Notes: generated by a model not told the origin, from the sequence alone. Positions 37,218 through 46,451 are shown, counted from the first letter of the stretch. The stretch: DNA of 64,000 bases from Hwangdonia lutea (GCF_032814565.1 NZ_CP136521.1:3816501-3880500); one strand, 5' to 3'. A program made the numbers and translations.

Positions 37218-37949
37218 ATGAACAACAATACTACTAAATGGTTTAAATCGTGGTTTGACACGCCTTTTTACCACATTTTATATAAAGATAGAGACGATAC
37301 CGAGGCGCGTGCTTTTATGGATACGCTCACCAATTATTTGAATATCCCCGAGCATGGTACTATTTTGGATTTGGCTTGTGGCAAAGGCCGGCATGCCCGG
37401 TATTTAAACAAAATGGGATACGATGTTACGGGTGTTGATTTGAGCGAAAACAGCATTGTGTTTGCGAAACGGTTTGAAAATAACAGCCTCCGTTTTGAGG
37501 TGCACAACATGTGCCAACCTTACCACAAACAGTTTGATGCGGTGTTTAATTTGTTTACCAGTTTTGGGTATTTTGAGAATGACGATGACAACCTAAGCAC
37601 GATCAAAGCCATTAAATCGAATTTAAACGATTTTGGTTTTGGGGTGATTGATTTTATGAATAGCGAATTTATTATTGATAATTTAGTGCCCGAAGAGGAA
37701 AAAACGGTTGATGGTATTACCTTTTATTTAAAACGTTATGTGGATAAGGGTTACATTATAAAAGATATTTTGTTTACCGTAGATGGCGAAGACTATAAAT
37801 TCCAGGAGCGTGTTAAGGCCTTTACTTTAGCCGATTTTGAAACGATGTTTGAAGCTGCCGACGTGCATTTATTGGATGTTTTTGGCGATTATAAATTGCA
37901 TAAATTTAATGCCAAAACATCGGAACGTTTAATAATGATATTTAAATGA
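37218..37949 (+). CDS. Class I SAM-dependent methyltransferase
   Basis: A 243-residue methyltransferase with motif I ILDLACGKGRHARYL (about 44-58), motif II VTGVDLSENSI (about 67-77) and the family helix FDAVFNLFTSFGYFEND (about 109-125). It belongs to the broad Methyltransf_25/11 group acting on small molecules; no substrate can be inferred. The start lies only 8 bases after a dispersed repeat, which must therefore supply or contain the promoter. The ZIP transporter follows after 83 bases. Confidence 0.88.
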   Translation: MNNNTTKWFKSWFDTPFYHILYKDRDDTEARAFMDTLTNYLNIPEHGTILDLACGKGRHARYLNKMGYDVTGVDLSENSIVFAKRFENNSLRFEVHNMCQPYHKQFDAVFNLFTSFGYFENDDDNLSTIKAIKSNLNDFGFGVIDFMNSEFIIDNLVPEEEKTVDGITFYLKRYVDKGYIIKDILFTVDGEDYKFQERVKAFTLADFETMFEAADVHLLDVFGDYKLHKFNAKTSERLIMIFK

Positions 37950-38032
37950 TTTTATTAAAAAAATTGTTATTGAGTGATTATGTAAATCAGTCAAACCCAA
38001 TAATTAATAACTCAATAACTATTTAAAAAAGA

Positions 38033-38707
38033 ATGAATAAATTTTTATTTCCTGTATTAGCTGTTGTTTTGGGTGTGCTTATTGCCAGCCTTAGTAAGTA
38101 TAAAAAAACCTGGAACACCAAGCTCCTACTCTCTTTTAGTGGTGCTTTTTTATTGGCACTAACCCTTTTTGAGTTACTGCCCGAAGTTTATCACCATTTA
38201 GATGCAAAGCTTACCGGATTGTACATTATGTGCGGTATTGTACTGCAAATTGTTTTAGAACTTTTCTCGAAAGGTGCCGAACACGGACATGTGCACATCC
38301 ATAAAGACGAAACCGATTTTCCGTGGTTATTGTTTATCAGTTTGTGTATTCACAGTTTTTTAGAGGGTTTCCCCATTCACGAACACAACGATATGCTTTA
38401 TGGCGTTTTGGTGCATAAAATACCCATTGCCGCTTTAATAAGTATGTTTTTGTTTCAGTCTAATTTCAACAAACTACAAATCACAATGTTTTTAATTGTA
38501 TTTGCGATAATGACGCCGTTGGGAACGTATATCTCGAATACCTGGGAAGCCATTATAGATTACGCACACATTATTAATGCTATTGTAATTGGTATATTTT
38601 TTCATATTTCTACCACTATTTTGTTTGAAAGTGGTGAAGGCCATAAGTTTAATTTATCGAAATTTATTGCCATTATTTTGGGTATTGGTGTGGCTTATTT
38701 AATATAA
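38033..38707 (+). CDS. ZIP family metal transporter
   Basis: A 224-residue inner-membrane transporter with about seven to eight hydrophobic helices. The metal-site helices are recognisable: HSFLEGFPIHEHND (about 103-116) and VLVHKIPIAALISM (about 122-135). A histidine-rich cytoplasmic loop EHGHVHIHKDE (about 82-92) lies between helices 3 and 4, as is usual for zinc ZIP proteins. It probably imports zinc or iron; direction and metal are inferred from the family. Confidence 0.92.
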   Translation: MNKFLFPVLAVVLGVLIASLSKYKKTWNTKLLLSFSGAFLLALTLFELLPEVYHHLDAKLTGLYIMCGIVLQIVLELFSKGAEHGHVHIHKDETDFPWLLFISLCIHSFLEGFPIHEHNDMLYGVLVHKIPIAALISMFLFQSNFNKLQITMFLIVFAIMTPLGTYISNTWEAIIDYAHIINAIVIGIFFHISTTILFESGEGHKFNLSKFIAIILGIGVAYLI

Positions 38708-38711
38708 TTTA

Positions 38712-38826
38712 CCATGTCCTGCGAAAGCAGGAATCTCATCAATTTAAACTTAATTTGTGTAAAGTGGATTCCTGCCTTGGCAGGAATGACTAATAAACTG
38801 ATTCCCTTCTTCAAGGGAATAAAAAA
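38712..38826. repeat. Pair of REP-type hairpins (CCTGCGAAAGCAGG; CCTGCCTTGGCAGG)
   Basis: Two head-to-tail copies of the CATTCCTGC/GCAGGAATC family, followed by an ATTCCCTT/AAGGGAAT hairpin, fill the gap between the ZIP and DUF4268 genes. Confidence 0.65.
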
Positions 38827-38840
38827 AGGTAATATTTTAA

Positions 38841-39269
38841 ATGTTTTCAAAAGAAGAATCACGATTATTACGACAAGAATTCTGGACGAGTTTCGGGAAA
38901 TCGTTTCCACGGAAGTGGATATTATACAACACCAAATTAAAAGGATTCTCATTTAAATTTTATTTTGATACCAAATCTGCTTTGGTGGCTTTGGATGTTG
39001 AAGATGATTTAGAACACCGCATAAAATATTGGGAAAAACTATTGGCTTTAAAATCGATTTTAAAAGATGATTATTTGCCGGAAGCTATTTTTGAGGAAGC
39101 ATACCTCTTAGAAAATCATAAAGAAATCTCTAGAATTTATGTGCCGTTGGAACAGAAAGTATCGATACATAATAAAAACTCGTGGCGCGATGTGATGGAA
39201 TTCTTCAATGAAAAAATGACTTTGTTTGAAGCTTTTTTTGAGGAATATAAAGATGTTATTGATGGATAA
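38841..39269 (+). CDS. DUF4268 domain-containing protein
   Basis: A 142-residue protein that is essentially one DUF4268 domain (FWTSFGKSFPRKWILYNTKL, FKFYFDTKSALVALDVE, then a helix-rich C-terminus). In other bacteria this domain is attached to restriction-type nucleases; as a stand-alone protein in Flavobacteria its role is unknown. No signal peptide or catalytic motif is visible. It is preceded by tandem palindromic repeats. Confidence 0.8.
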   Translation: MFSKEESRLLRQEFWTSFGKSFPRKWILYNTKLKGFSFKFYFDTKSALVALDVEDDLEHRIKYWEKLLALKSILKDDYLPEAIFEEAYLLENHKEISRIYVPLEQKVSIHNKNSWRDVMEFFNEKMTLFEAFFEEYKDVIDG

Positions 39270-39331
39270 TCGTTATTGTGAACGTAGGTAAAGCTACCTG
39301 TTTAATTTTAGTTCGAATTCAATTTAAAAAG

Positions 39332-39366
39332 ATTACCACGTCGCTTTGCTCCTCGTAATGATGGCT
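39332..39366. repeat. REP-type repeat, inverted copy
   Basis: ATTACCACGTCGCTTTGCTC and onward is the reverse complement of the repeat at 33.47 kb; it lies between the convergent DUF4268 and GNAT genes. Confidence 0.6.
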
Positions 39367-39371
39367 ACAAT

Positions 39372-39866
39372 TTAAACCCTTTTCTCCATAATAAAATCGT
39401 CCATAACAAAACCATTTCCAATATCGGTTACAAAAGTGTGTATCTTTTCAAATCCCAATTTTTCATAGGCTTTAATGGAGTTTGTATTGTTAATATTTAC
39501 CCCAAGTCTAATGGCTTTTAACTGATATGCCTTTGCTTTTTCCTCAGCTTTCAACATGGCCGCTTTTCCTATTTTTTTTCCTCTATGGGAACGCAACACA
39601 TAAATTTTGCTTAAAAACAGATAGTCCCTTTCCTTTTTAATGCCAAGGTAACCCGCTGGTTTTTTATCAAAATGCATGATAAAATATTCAAAACCTTCGT
39701 TTTCAATTTGATTTTGTATGGCTTTGGCCGATTGAAACTTATCGAGCATATAATCAATCTGCGGCTTCCCAACAATGGGAATATAATGTTCGCGCCAAAT
39801 GGTATCGGCTAAGTTTTCCAATAAAACATAATCGGATTGTTTATTGGCTACAGTAATCTTTATCAT
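39372..39866 (-). CDS. GNAT family N-acetyltransferase
   Basis: A 164-residue acetyl-CoA-dependent acyltransferase. The acetyl-CoA-binding motif A is visible as IYVLRSHRGKKIGKAAMLKA (about 88-107), with motif B NNTNSIKAYEKLGFEKI (about 123-139). The N-terminal part (TIWREHYIPIVGKPQIDYML) is typical of the spermidine/GNAT subgroup of Bacteroidota. No substrate can be assigned. Single gene. Confidence 0.88.
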   Translation of the reverse strand: MIKITVANKQSDYVLLENLADTIWREHYIPIVGKPQIDYMLDKFQSAKAIQNQIENEGFEYFIMHFDKKPAGYLGIKKERDYLFLSKIYVLRSHRGKKIGKAAMLKAEEKAKAYQLKAIRLGVNINNTNSIKAYEKLGFEKIHTFVTDIGNGFVMDDFIMEKRV

Positions 39867-40048
39867 ATTACATCTTAAAATTCATTAGTCAAATAAAATA
39901 ATAATTAATGAATAAAAGTTAGTTGGCGAAAAATCAAAATTGTAGTTCATCGAAAAATATAGCTATTCATCTGATTTTTAGTTATATTTGATGGCTTAGA
40001 TACCAAATCCAGTTTCCTTTTTTACTAAGCAACGCTATAAATTGCCTT

Positions 40049-41854
40049 ATGAAAAAACTAATACTCTTCTTATTTGTAAGTCTTCCTATTTGCATTTTTT
40101 CGCAGGAATACAGAGATTATTTAGGTGCAGGACATAGCAATGGCATAAGGGTAACTTCCAGCAATCAGCAAAACAGAGCGGGCTGGATAGAAACCGCCCA
40201 CCCAGAAAACACGATAAACGGCCGGGGTTTGGATGCGCGTTTATTGGAAACTTCACGGTTTTTGGCACAAGCCTCTTTTGGTGCCGATTTAAACTACATA
40301 AAAGCCGTTGCCGAAAACTCTTTTGAAGATTGGATTGATGCCCAATTCAGTTTTAATTCACCATCCATGGGCGAGCTTACTCAAAATGTTTACGATGAGG
40401 CCCTTTCAATTTTTGTGGCAAATGGCGGTAATGCTGATGATTATTTTGGTCCGTATTGGCCACATTTTCAATACGCTTGGTGGCAAAGTAATATTGGTAA
40501 TGAGGATTTACTCCGCCAAAAAGTAGCACTGGCGTTAAGCGAAATTATGGTGATTTCAAGAAACTCAAGCCTCGGTGATTACGGTGTTGGGTTGGGCGAT
40601 TTTTATGATGTTTTAAAAGATAATGCCTTCGGAAATTTTAGAGACCTTTTAAGAGATATAACCTTGCATCCCATGATGGGGATTTACTTAAGTCATTATA
40701 ACAACCCAAGAAGTTTCCCTGATGAAAACATACATCCGGACGAGAATTTTGCTAGGGAAGTTATGCAGCTGTTTTCCATTGGTTTGTACGAACTCAACCA
40801 AGACGGGAGCTATGTTTTAGATGGCGAAGGCAACAGAGTGCCCACTTACGATAACAACGATATAAAAGAATTTGCCAAAGTATTTACGGGGCTTGGCGCC
40901 GCAGCGGTTAACGAAAACCCTTGGGGTGTTGTACCAAGATTTGGAGTAAATCAATATTTAGCGAAAAAAGATGTCCCCATGGCAATGTACGATGAATGGC
41001 ATCAACCGGGAGAAAAAAAATTATTGAATGGCTTAGTCATTCCCAGTGGGCAATCTGGAATGCAAGACATTGAAGATGCTATCGACAATCTGTTCAACCA
41101 TCAAAACACAGCGCCGTTTATAGCCATACGTTTAATTCAGCAAATGGTAAAATCCAATCCATCGCCCGCTTATATATCTCGAGTTAGCGCTGCTTTTAAC
41201 AACACAAAAGGTGTTAGGGGCGATATGAAAGCGGTAATAAAAGCCATTTTATTGGATGAAGAAGCCAGAAGTTGTAGTTGGATTGATAATCCGTCAAGCG
41301 GAAAATTAATCGAACCCATGGTGCGCTATTTTAACATTACGAGACAAATTGATTTGGACAATAAAAGCGGATTAAATTGGAATGTGGGCTACAATTTTTA
41401 TCAAGCCACAGGGCAATCCCCGTTAGCGGCACCACATGTATTTAATTTTTATTTACCGGAATATGTGCCCAATGCCGAATTTACCGCAGCAAATCTTGTT
41501 GGCCCCGAATTTGAAATCCATAACTCTGCATCAAGTATCGCTTTTATAAATGAAGTTGATTTATGGACATATCCGCAATATTATTCCGTTTTAAACACTT
41601 GGGATTTAGATATTGAAGACACACCTTTAGATTTTGAAGTTTTAAAATATTTTGCAAAAGACAGCGAGGTTTTGGTAAATCAATTAGATAAACTATTCAC
41701 ACACGGTCAATTATCAGATGAAACCAAACGCGTGATAACCGAAGCTGTTGATGGCATTGAAAATTTTGGTGGCGATTTTGACTATGAATTTTATAGAGTA
41801 AAAATGGCACTCTATCTTATTTTGATAAGCCCAGACTATGCGATTCTTAAATAA
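40049..41854 (+). CDS. DUF1800 family exported protein
   Basis: A 601-residue secreted protein with signal peptide MKKLILFLFVSLPICIFSQ. The DUF1800 domain covers about 65-590, with characteristic segments RFLAQASFGADLNYIKAV, NFAREVMQLFSIGLYELNQ and LIEPMVRYFN. DUF1800 proteins almost always sit next to DUF1501 proteins, as here (6 bases apart), and their shared role in the periplasm or outer envelope is unknown. First gene of a three-gene operon ending in a T9SS cargo. Confidence 0.9.
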   Translation: MKKLILFLFVSLPICIFSQEYRDYLGAGHSNGIRVTSSNQQNRAGWIETAHPENTINGRGLDARLLETSRFLAQASFGADLNYIKAVAENSFEDWIDAQFSFNSPSMGELTQNVYDEALSIFVANGGNADDYFGPYWPHFQYAWWQSNIGNEDLLRQKVALALSEIMVISRNSSLGDYGVGLGDFYDVLKDNAFGNFRDLLRDITLHPMMGIYLSHYNNPRSFPDENIHPDENFAREVMQLFSIGLYELNQDGSYVLDGEGNRVPTYDNNDIKEFAKVFTGLGAAAVNENPWGVVPRFGVNQYLAKKDVPMAMYDEWHQPGEKKLLNGLVIPSGQSGMQDIEDAIDNLFNHQNTAPFIAIRLIQQMVKSNPSPAYISRVSAAFNNTKGVRGDMKAVIKAILLDEEARSCSWIDNPSSGKLIEPMVRYFNITRQIDLDNKSGLNWNVGYNFYQATGQSPLAAPHVFNFYLPEYVPNAEFTAANLVGPEFEIHNSASSIAFINEVDLWTYPQYYSVLNTWDLDIEDTPLDFEVLKYFAKDSEVLVNQLDKLFTHGQLSDETKRVITEAVDGIENFGGDFDYEFYRVKMALYLILISPDYAILK

Positions 41855-41859
41855 AACCA

Positions 41860-43278
41860 ATGAGCAAAGAAAAACATAATATTTCCAGACGAAAATTCCT
41901 TGGCGATTCCTGTGCTGCACTGGGTTATACAACCTTGTTTTCATCTTTAATCAACCTTAAAGCTATGGCTGCTTCAGCTATGGATAATTCGTCTCTAATC
42001 ACCAATATGGGCGGTGATTACAAAGCCTTGGTGTGTTTAATGCTTGGTGGCGGCAACGATTCTTTTAATATGTTGATGCCAAAAGGCACTAATGAATATA
42101 ACGAATATGCCACAACACGCTCCAATTTAGCCATACCGCAAAACGATATTTTACAGATAAATCCCAATACTTCTGATGGAAGGGTTTTTGGAGTGCATCC
42201 GTCAATGCCCGATATGCGGCAACTATTTGAAAACGGTAATTTGGCTTTTCTTTCAAATGTGGGCACGCTTATTGAGCCTTCAACAAAAACCGATATACAG
42301 AATAATGTGGTTAAAACACCACTTGGTTTATTTTCGCATGCCGATCAAATACAGCAATGGCAAACGGGAAGACCACACGAAAGAACCAATATTGGTTGGG
42401 GCGGAAAAATTGCAGACCTTGTTCAGTCCATGAATTCCAACCAGAATATTTCCATGAATATTTCCCTTAGGGGCAGTAACATTTTTCAGCGCGGAGACCA
42501 AATTATTCCCTACGCCATTAGCAATCAAGGTAGCGTTGGCATTAATGGTTATGGCGACACCAATCTTTTTAACACATTACGTACCGAAGCTTTAAACTCC
42601 ATGTTGGAAAGAGATTATCAAGATATTCTTAAAAACACCTATAAAAATACCATCAAATCTTCAAACGAGGCGAATTTAGAATTTCAATCGGCCATTGATG
42701 GCGTTTTGGATTTTAACACGCCGCTTCCCGAATACAATAATTTGGCAAGACAACTCAGAATGGTTGCAAAAACCATTGCGTCCAGAGATACTTTAGGGTT
42801 TTCCAGACAGATATTTTTTGTGCAGCTCGGGGGTTGGGACCATCATGATGAGCTCCTTATAAATCAAGCGGGTAAATTAGCGCAAGTGAATGAAGCTTTA
42901 AAATATTTTAGCGATTTAATGACCGAATTAAACACGAACGATTGCGTTACAACCTTTAGCGTTTCGGATTTTGCACGAACCCTAACATCAAACGGAAATG
43001 GCACCGACCACGCTTGGGGCGGCAATGCTTTTATGATGGGTGGCGCCGTAAACGGAAAGGAAATCTATGGCGATTATCCGGTTTTGGCCTTAAACAGCGA
43101 TGCTGATTTTCAAGACGGTGTGATGATTCCCACCACGGCAGCCGATTTATATATGGCAGAATTGGCACTTTGGTTTGGTGTATCCGCATCAGAATTAAGT
43201 ACTATTCTCCCGAACATTTCAAATTTTTACGATACAAACTCCGGTGTTCCGCCATTAGGTTTTATGAATATGACATGA
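41860..43278 (+). CDS. DUF1501 (sulfatase-fold) Tat-exported protein
   Basis: A 472-residue protein with a twin-arginine-type signal (ISRRKFLGDSCAALGYTTLF), so it is probably exported folded. The DUF1501 domain spans about 45-460 and has an alkaline-phosphatase-like fold: LVCLMLGGGNDSFNMLMP (about 57-74) for the metal-site start and GTDHAWGGNAFMMGG (about 383-397) for the C-terminal metal site. Paired with DUF1800 upstream. Its stop codon overlaps the next start (ATGA), so translation is coupled. Confidence 0.9.
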   Translation: MSKEKHNISRRKFLGDSCAALGYTTLFSSLINLKAMAASAMDNSSLITNMGGDYKALVCLMLGGGNDSFNMLMPKGTNEYNEYATTRSNLAIPQNDILQINPNTSDGRVFGVHPSMPDMRQLFENGNLAFLSNVGTLIEPSTKTDIQNNVVKTPLGLFSHADQIQQWQTGRPHERTNIGWGGKIADLVQSMNSNQNISMNISLRGSNIFQRGDQIIPYAISNQGSVGINGYGDTNLFNTLRTEALNSMLERDYQDILKNTYKNTIKSSNEANLEFQSAIDGVLDFNTPLPEYNNLARQLRMVAKTIASRDTLGFSRQIFFVQLGGWDHHDELLINQAGKLAQVNEALKYFSDLMTELNTNDCVTTFSVSDFARTLTSNGNGTDHAWGGNAFMMGGAVNGKEIYGDYPVLALNSDADFQDGVMIPTTAADLYMAELALWFGVSASELSTILPNISNFYDTNSGVPPLGFMNMT

Positions 43279-44036
43279 TGAAAAAAGGCCATTTATACAT
43301 ATTGATTTTTGCGTTTTTGAGCACGCCGTGTATTAGCGCCCAATGCTACCCAGACCGCCATAGCACCAATTGGTTTGATGGCTGGGTGTCTTGCGAAAAA
43401 TCTCCAAACCCCATTGCATCTTACGGCGAAACCCACTGGATTATGTACGATTTGGGCTATGATTATGTGTTGAATGAAACCAAACTATGGAATGCCAACG
43501 AACCCAAAAACCTAAATTATGGCATCAATGACTTTAATGTTGATTATTCTTTAGATGGGGTTACGTGGACCAACTTAGGCGCATTTAACTTAGAACAAGC
43601 TTCGGGTTTATCGACTTACGAAGGTGCCGAAGGCCCCGATTTTAACGCCACCAAAGCACGCTATGTATTAATTACACCAACCTCAAATTTTGGCGGCGAT
43701 TGTTACGGATTTAGCGAGTTGAAAATGTCGATAACCGATCCGTTTTTAGTGATTGAGGAAGCCGATGTTTTTAATGCGATGGCATACCCAAATCCGTTTA
43801 TAAACAATGTGACTTTACGTATGGTTTCTTTAGATGAAAGCGCGCCGGTAAACTATGCATTATACGATATTTTAGGAAGAACCATTATCAGTAACACGTT
43901 TAACATGAGCGAAGGCAACGACACTTACGAATTGCCCTTGCAAGGAAATACACTTTCAATAGGAATATATATTCTGAAAATCAGGGAACTATATATAAGT
44001 TTACACCAGAAAGTAAAGTTGAGTTTCGCACGTTGA
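43275..44036 (+). CDS. T9SS cargo with discoidin-like domain
   Basis: A 253-residue secreted protein. I start at the ATG overlapping the DUF1501 stop, which yields a signal peptide MMKKGHLYILIFAFLSTPCI ending SAQ; the longer open frame upstream lies inside DUF1501. Residues about 25-155 resemble an F5/8-type discoidin domain (HWIMYDLGYDYVLNETKLWN, YSLDGVTWTNLG, RYVLITP). A type A sorting domain follows (AMAYPNPFINNVTLRM, SIGIYILKI), ending in the unusual basic tail KVKLSFAR. Last gene of the DUF1800/DUF1501 operon; the accessory region starts just downstream. Confidence 0.82.
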   Translation: MMKKGHLYILIFAFLSTPCISAQCYPDRHSTNWFDGWVSCEKSPNPIASYGETHWIMYDLGYDYVLNETKLWNANEPKNLNYGINDFNVDYSLDGVTWTNLGAFNLEQASGLSTYEGAEGPDFNATKARYVLITPTSNFGGDCYGFSELKMSITDPFLVIEEADVFNAMAYPNPFINNVTLRMVSLDESAPVNYALYDILGRTIISNTFNMSEGNDTYELPLQGNTLSIGIYILKIRELYISLHQKVKLSFAR

Positions 44037-44172
44037 AAATATTGTTTTTTTTGAAGTATGTAAGTTGTCTAATCCTCTCTATCGACCGCCACTAATTCAG
44101 CAGTAATCCAAGATTGAGCGTCTTGCCGACTTGTAAAGTCTAATTAGGTTCTTACCATGTAAAAGAACGTTA

Positions 44173-45186
44173 TTATTTTTCGTCTTTAGGGTTGTAATTC
44201 AATCCCTGTACTAATTTTTGGTTGAAATCAGATAAATTGTTTTCCTCTATTGGTTCTATTGTGTGTCCTTTATCATCAAAGCTAAACGGAAGTTCTAATT
44301 GTCCGCTCTGTCTATGTTTTAGCTTCTCAAATTGGCTCCACATGTGAGCCATATCGTCAGACAACTGAAAAAGGGTAACTATCTGATTTATTTGTGCTGT
44401 TAAATGAGGGTTTCCTATATCATCTGTAAGCAACTGATGCAATCTTGCTGTTTTGTTGCCACTTTCACTTTTAGGCACATTTGATTCTAATTCATCTAAC
44501 ACTCCTTTAGGCAGTTCCTCATATATTAGTTTTTTAGTCCAAGTTCCTATAACGCCAGGGCGCTTTTTAATTCCGTTAACCGTAAAATTCCAACCGTTAA
44601 GCCTAAACAACTCTTTGTAAAATATGTCGGGAAACCTTTTTTGCCAAGGTAAAAGTTCCTCACTAATATATTGTTTTAATATTTTTTGTAATTCATCTTT
44701 CTCTCGGTCATATTGATATCCGGTAGCTTCATCAACTAAAGCCGTAATACCAACATTAGCAAATCCCTTAAAAATCACATAAGCATTGTGTGCTGCTATC
44801 TTTGCATTAGACCTATTATCTAAAGCGCCTTTTTTGTCCGCTTGTTGCCAAATATCGCAAATATCCACTAAAGCAGTAGCAGAAACACCTTCGTTCAATT
44901 TACCATCAGAATCCTTGTAAACAATTGGTTTTGAAAGCTTTTCGCGAACTTCCTCACTAATAAAAGGTGTTAAATAGTTTGCGGAAACATACTCTGGAAG
45001 CATAGCGCCTTTTTGCTCTTTTTTCTTCTGCCAATAAGCGCCACTTCCTTTTACACCTAAAGCGCTGGCTAAACTTCTATCAACCAGTATTCTTTCTCCA
45101 TTATCCAAAACAGCACATGATATTGAGAACTCTCCTATCTCAATTTGTCCTTTATATTTTACCTCTGGGATGTTATTTTTAGCCAT
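44173..45186 (-). CDS. P63C-domain protein (transposon passenger)
   Basis: A 337-residue protein recognised by its central P63C-type region (about 175-235, with LLPWQKRFPDIFYKELFRLN and GWNFTVNGIKKRPGVIG). The N-terminus has a short beta segment and the motif ILVDRSLASALGVKGSGAYW, reminiscent of phage-derived KilA-N/ORF6N-like proteins. Biochemical function is unknown; the domain is also known from phages. Its start overlaps the end of the upstream IS1595-family transposase by 8 bases, so it is translated with it and looks like a passenger gene of that element. Confidence 0.8.
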   Translation of the reverse strand: MAKNNIPEVKYKGQIEIGEFSISCAVLDNGERILVDRSLASALGVKGSGAYWQKKKEQKGAMLPEYVSANYLTPFISEEVREKLSKPIVYKDSDGKLNEGVSATALVDICDIWQQADKKGALDNRSNAKIAAHNAYVIFKGFANVGITALVDEATGYQYDREKDELQKILKQYISEELLPWQKRFPDIFYKELFRLNGWNFTVNGIKKRPGVIGTWTKKLIYEELPKGVLDELESNVPKSESGNKTARLHQLLTDDIGNPHLTAQINQIVTLFQLSDDMAHMWSQFEKLKHRQSGQLELPFSFDDKGHTIEPIEENNLSDFNQKLVQGLNYNPKDEK

Positions 45187-46108
45187 TTATCAAATCTTTA
45201 TATGTTATCCTGTTTTCAATGTTATTCAAAAGTAAATTAAATCTCTCACTTTCTGTTGTATTCTTACGAGTATTATATCTAAATACAAATTCATCAACGT
45301 AAAACTGTAAATGTTTTTTAGAGGTAAAATGATATATACCGTAAATACCACGTTTCAACAAAGCCCAGAAGCTTTCTATTGAGTTTGTAGATACACGACC
45401 TCTTACATATTCCCCTCTACCGTGCTTAACTGTTTTATGGTCGTAAACACGTTCTAATTTTTTATAAGCCTTTAATTCATCTGAATAAATAGTGGCATCA
45501 TAAGAAATGTTATTTACTATCGGTGGTAATAAAGATAATTCAGTAGCATTTTTAACGTGCATTGCTCTAACATCGCCACCTCTTTGAACCATGCCTAAAA
45601 CAGCAGATTTTTTATAATGTTCTTTTGTTGCTTCTGATTTGTCGGCTCTAATCTTTGCGCTTCTGTTTCCATTTTTACCACCTACGTAAGTTTCGTCAAT
45701 TTCAATTTCGCCTTGTAACTTCTCGTTATTGTCTTCATTCAATCCGAAACAGTTTCTAATACGTTGCAACATAAACCACGCTGATTTTTGAGTAATACCT
45801 AAATCACGTCCTAACTGTAAGCTTGAAATTCCTTTTTTATGCGAAGTAACCAACCATATAGCCATAAACCACTTTTGTAATTCCATTTTAGTATTGTCAA
45901 AAATAGTGTTAGTTTTAACGTTGAAGTATTTTCCTGTATTTTTACATTTATATTTATTTCCTTTACAGTTATATACTTTAGAAGTAGCATCAAAAGGACT
46001 TACAACGTTTCCGTTCCAACGTAATAACTCTAAATGGTCTATGCAAGACTGTTCCGTTGGGAACGCTTTAATTAAGTCTAATATTGATTTTACTTCTTTG
46101 TTAAACAT
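45179..46108 (-). CDS. IS1595-family transposase
   Basis: A 309-residue DDE/N-type transposase. The N-terminal zinc-ribbon region has a partial cysteine pattern (VYNCKGNKYKCKNTGKYF, about 42-59), then a helix-turn-helix (SLQLGRDLGITQKSAWFML, about 96-114). The catalytic core has first acidic residue in EIEIDETYVGGKNGN (about 135-149), the second in TIYSDELKAY (about 205), and the terminal SIESFWALLKRGIYGIYHF (about 247-265) with the family's N/E region. Intact and full length, so the element may be active. It drives the P63C passenger downstream. Confidence 0.93.
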   Translation of the reverse strand: MFNKEVKSILDLIKAFPTEQSCIDHLELLRWNGNVVSPFDATSKVYNCKGNKYKCKNTGKYFNVKTNTIFDNTKMELQKWFMAIWLVTSHKKGISSLQLGRDLGITQKSAWFMLQRIRNCFGLNEDNNEKLQGEIEIDETYVGGKNGNRSAKIRADKSEATKEHYKKSAVLGMVQRGGDVRAMHVKNATELSLLPPIVNNISYDATIYSDELKAYKKLERVYDHKTVKHGRGEYVRGRVSTNSIESFWALLKRGIYGIYHFTSKKHLQFYVDEFVFRYNTRKNTTESERFNLLLNNIENRITYKDLING

Positions 46109-46127
46109 GGTTGGTTATTTATATATT

Positions 46128-46159
46128 CAAATATAGTAGTTATTTACACAATAAGCAAA
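46128..46159 (-). promoter_or_regulatory. Promoter of the transposase-P63C unit
   Basis: On the minus strand TTTG, 20 bases, then TATATTTG, a near-perfect Bacteroidota promoter, with the ATG about 20 bases beyond the -7 box. Confidence 0.7.
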
Positions 46160-46307
46160 TATTTAGTGTAAAAAAGAACTAATTTTTAATTTTATTACGA
46201 ATAAGCTTTGTTAAAAACTTGCTAACAATGTTCATAAGTATGCATTGTGATTACAAATGAAATTATTTATTTTAGCCTTGTGCTATTAATTAAAAAACAT
46301 TTGGATT

Positions 46308-46451
46308 ATGAATGGTAAACAAAAAGTTAAGACAATTCGCCTCAATCCAAGTCTTTTAAAGACAATTAACGAATTGTCTAAAAGTGAAAACAGGAGTTTT
46401 AATAATACCGTAGAGACGTTATTAATGAAAGCTACTGGTTCTTTGAAATAG
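46308..46451 (+). CDS. 47-aa ribbon-helix-helix DNA-binding protein
   Basis: A small gene giving MNGKQKVKTIRLNPSLLKTI and continuing for 47 residues. The short beta strand VKTIRLNP followed by two helices with the turn SENRSFNNTVETLL is the classic MetJ/Arc ribbon-helix-helix pattern. Such proteins bind DNA as dimers and serve as antitoxins or as copy-control regulators of mobile DNA. No toxin partner is adjacent. It diverges from the transposase operon and immediately precedes the promoter of a candidate small RNA, so it may regulate either. Confidence 0.65.
   Translation: MNGKQKVKTIRLNPSLLKTINELSKSENRSFNNTVETLLMKATGSLK

Larger units (their letters stand above)
44173..46159 (-). mobile_element. 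IS1595-family transposon with passenger gene (ends unresolved)
   Basis: Contains the transposase and the overlapping P63C gene under one promoter at 46128-46159. IS1595-family elements are known to include forms with passenger genes. I looked for terminal inverted repeats in 44037-44172 and 46109-46310 and found no convincing pair, so the limits given are only those of the genes and promoter. Confidence 0.6.

Noticed and set aside
43170-43274. Upstream extension of the discoidin-T9SS gene
   Set aside because: Lies entirely inside the DUF1501 gene; the start overlapping its stop gives a proper signal peptide.
44037-46310. Terminal inverted repeats of the IS1595-family element
   Set aside because: AATTAGGTTCTT near 44143 against AAAAGAACTAATTT near 46179 is too short and imperfect to call ends.
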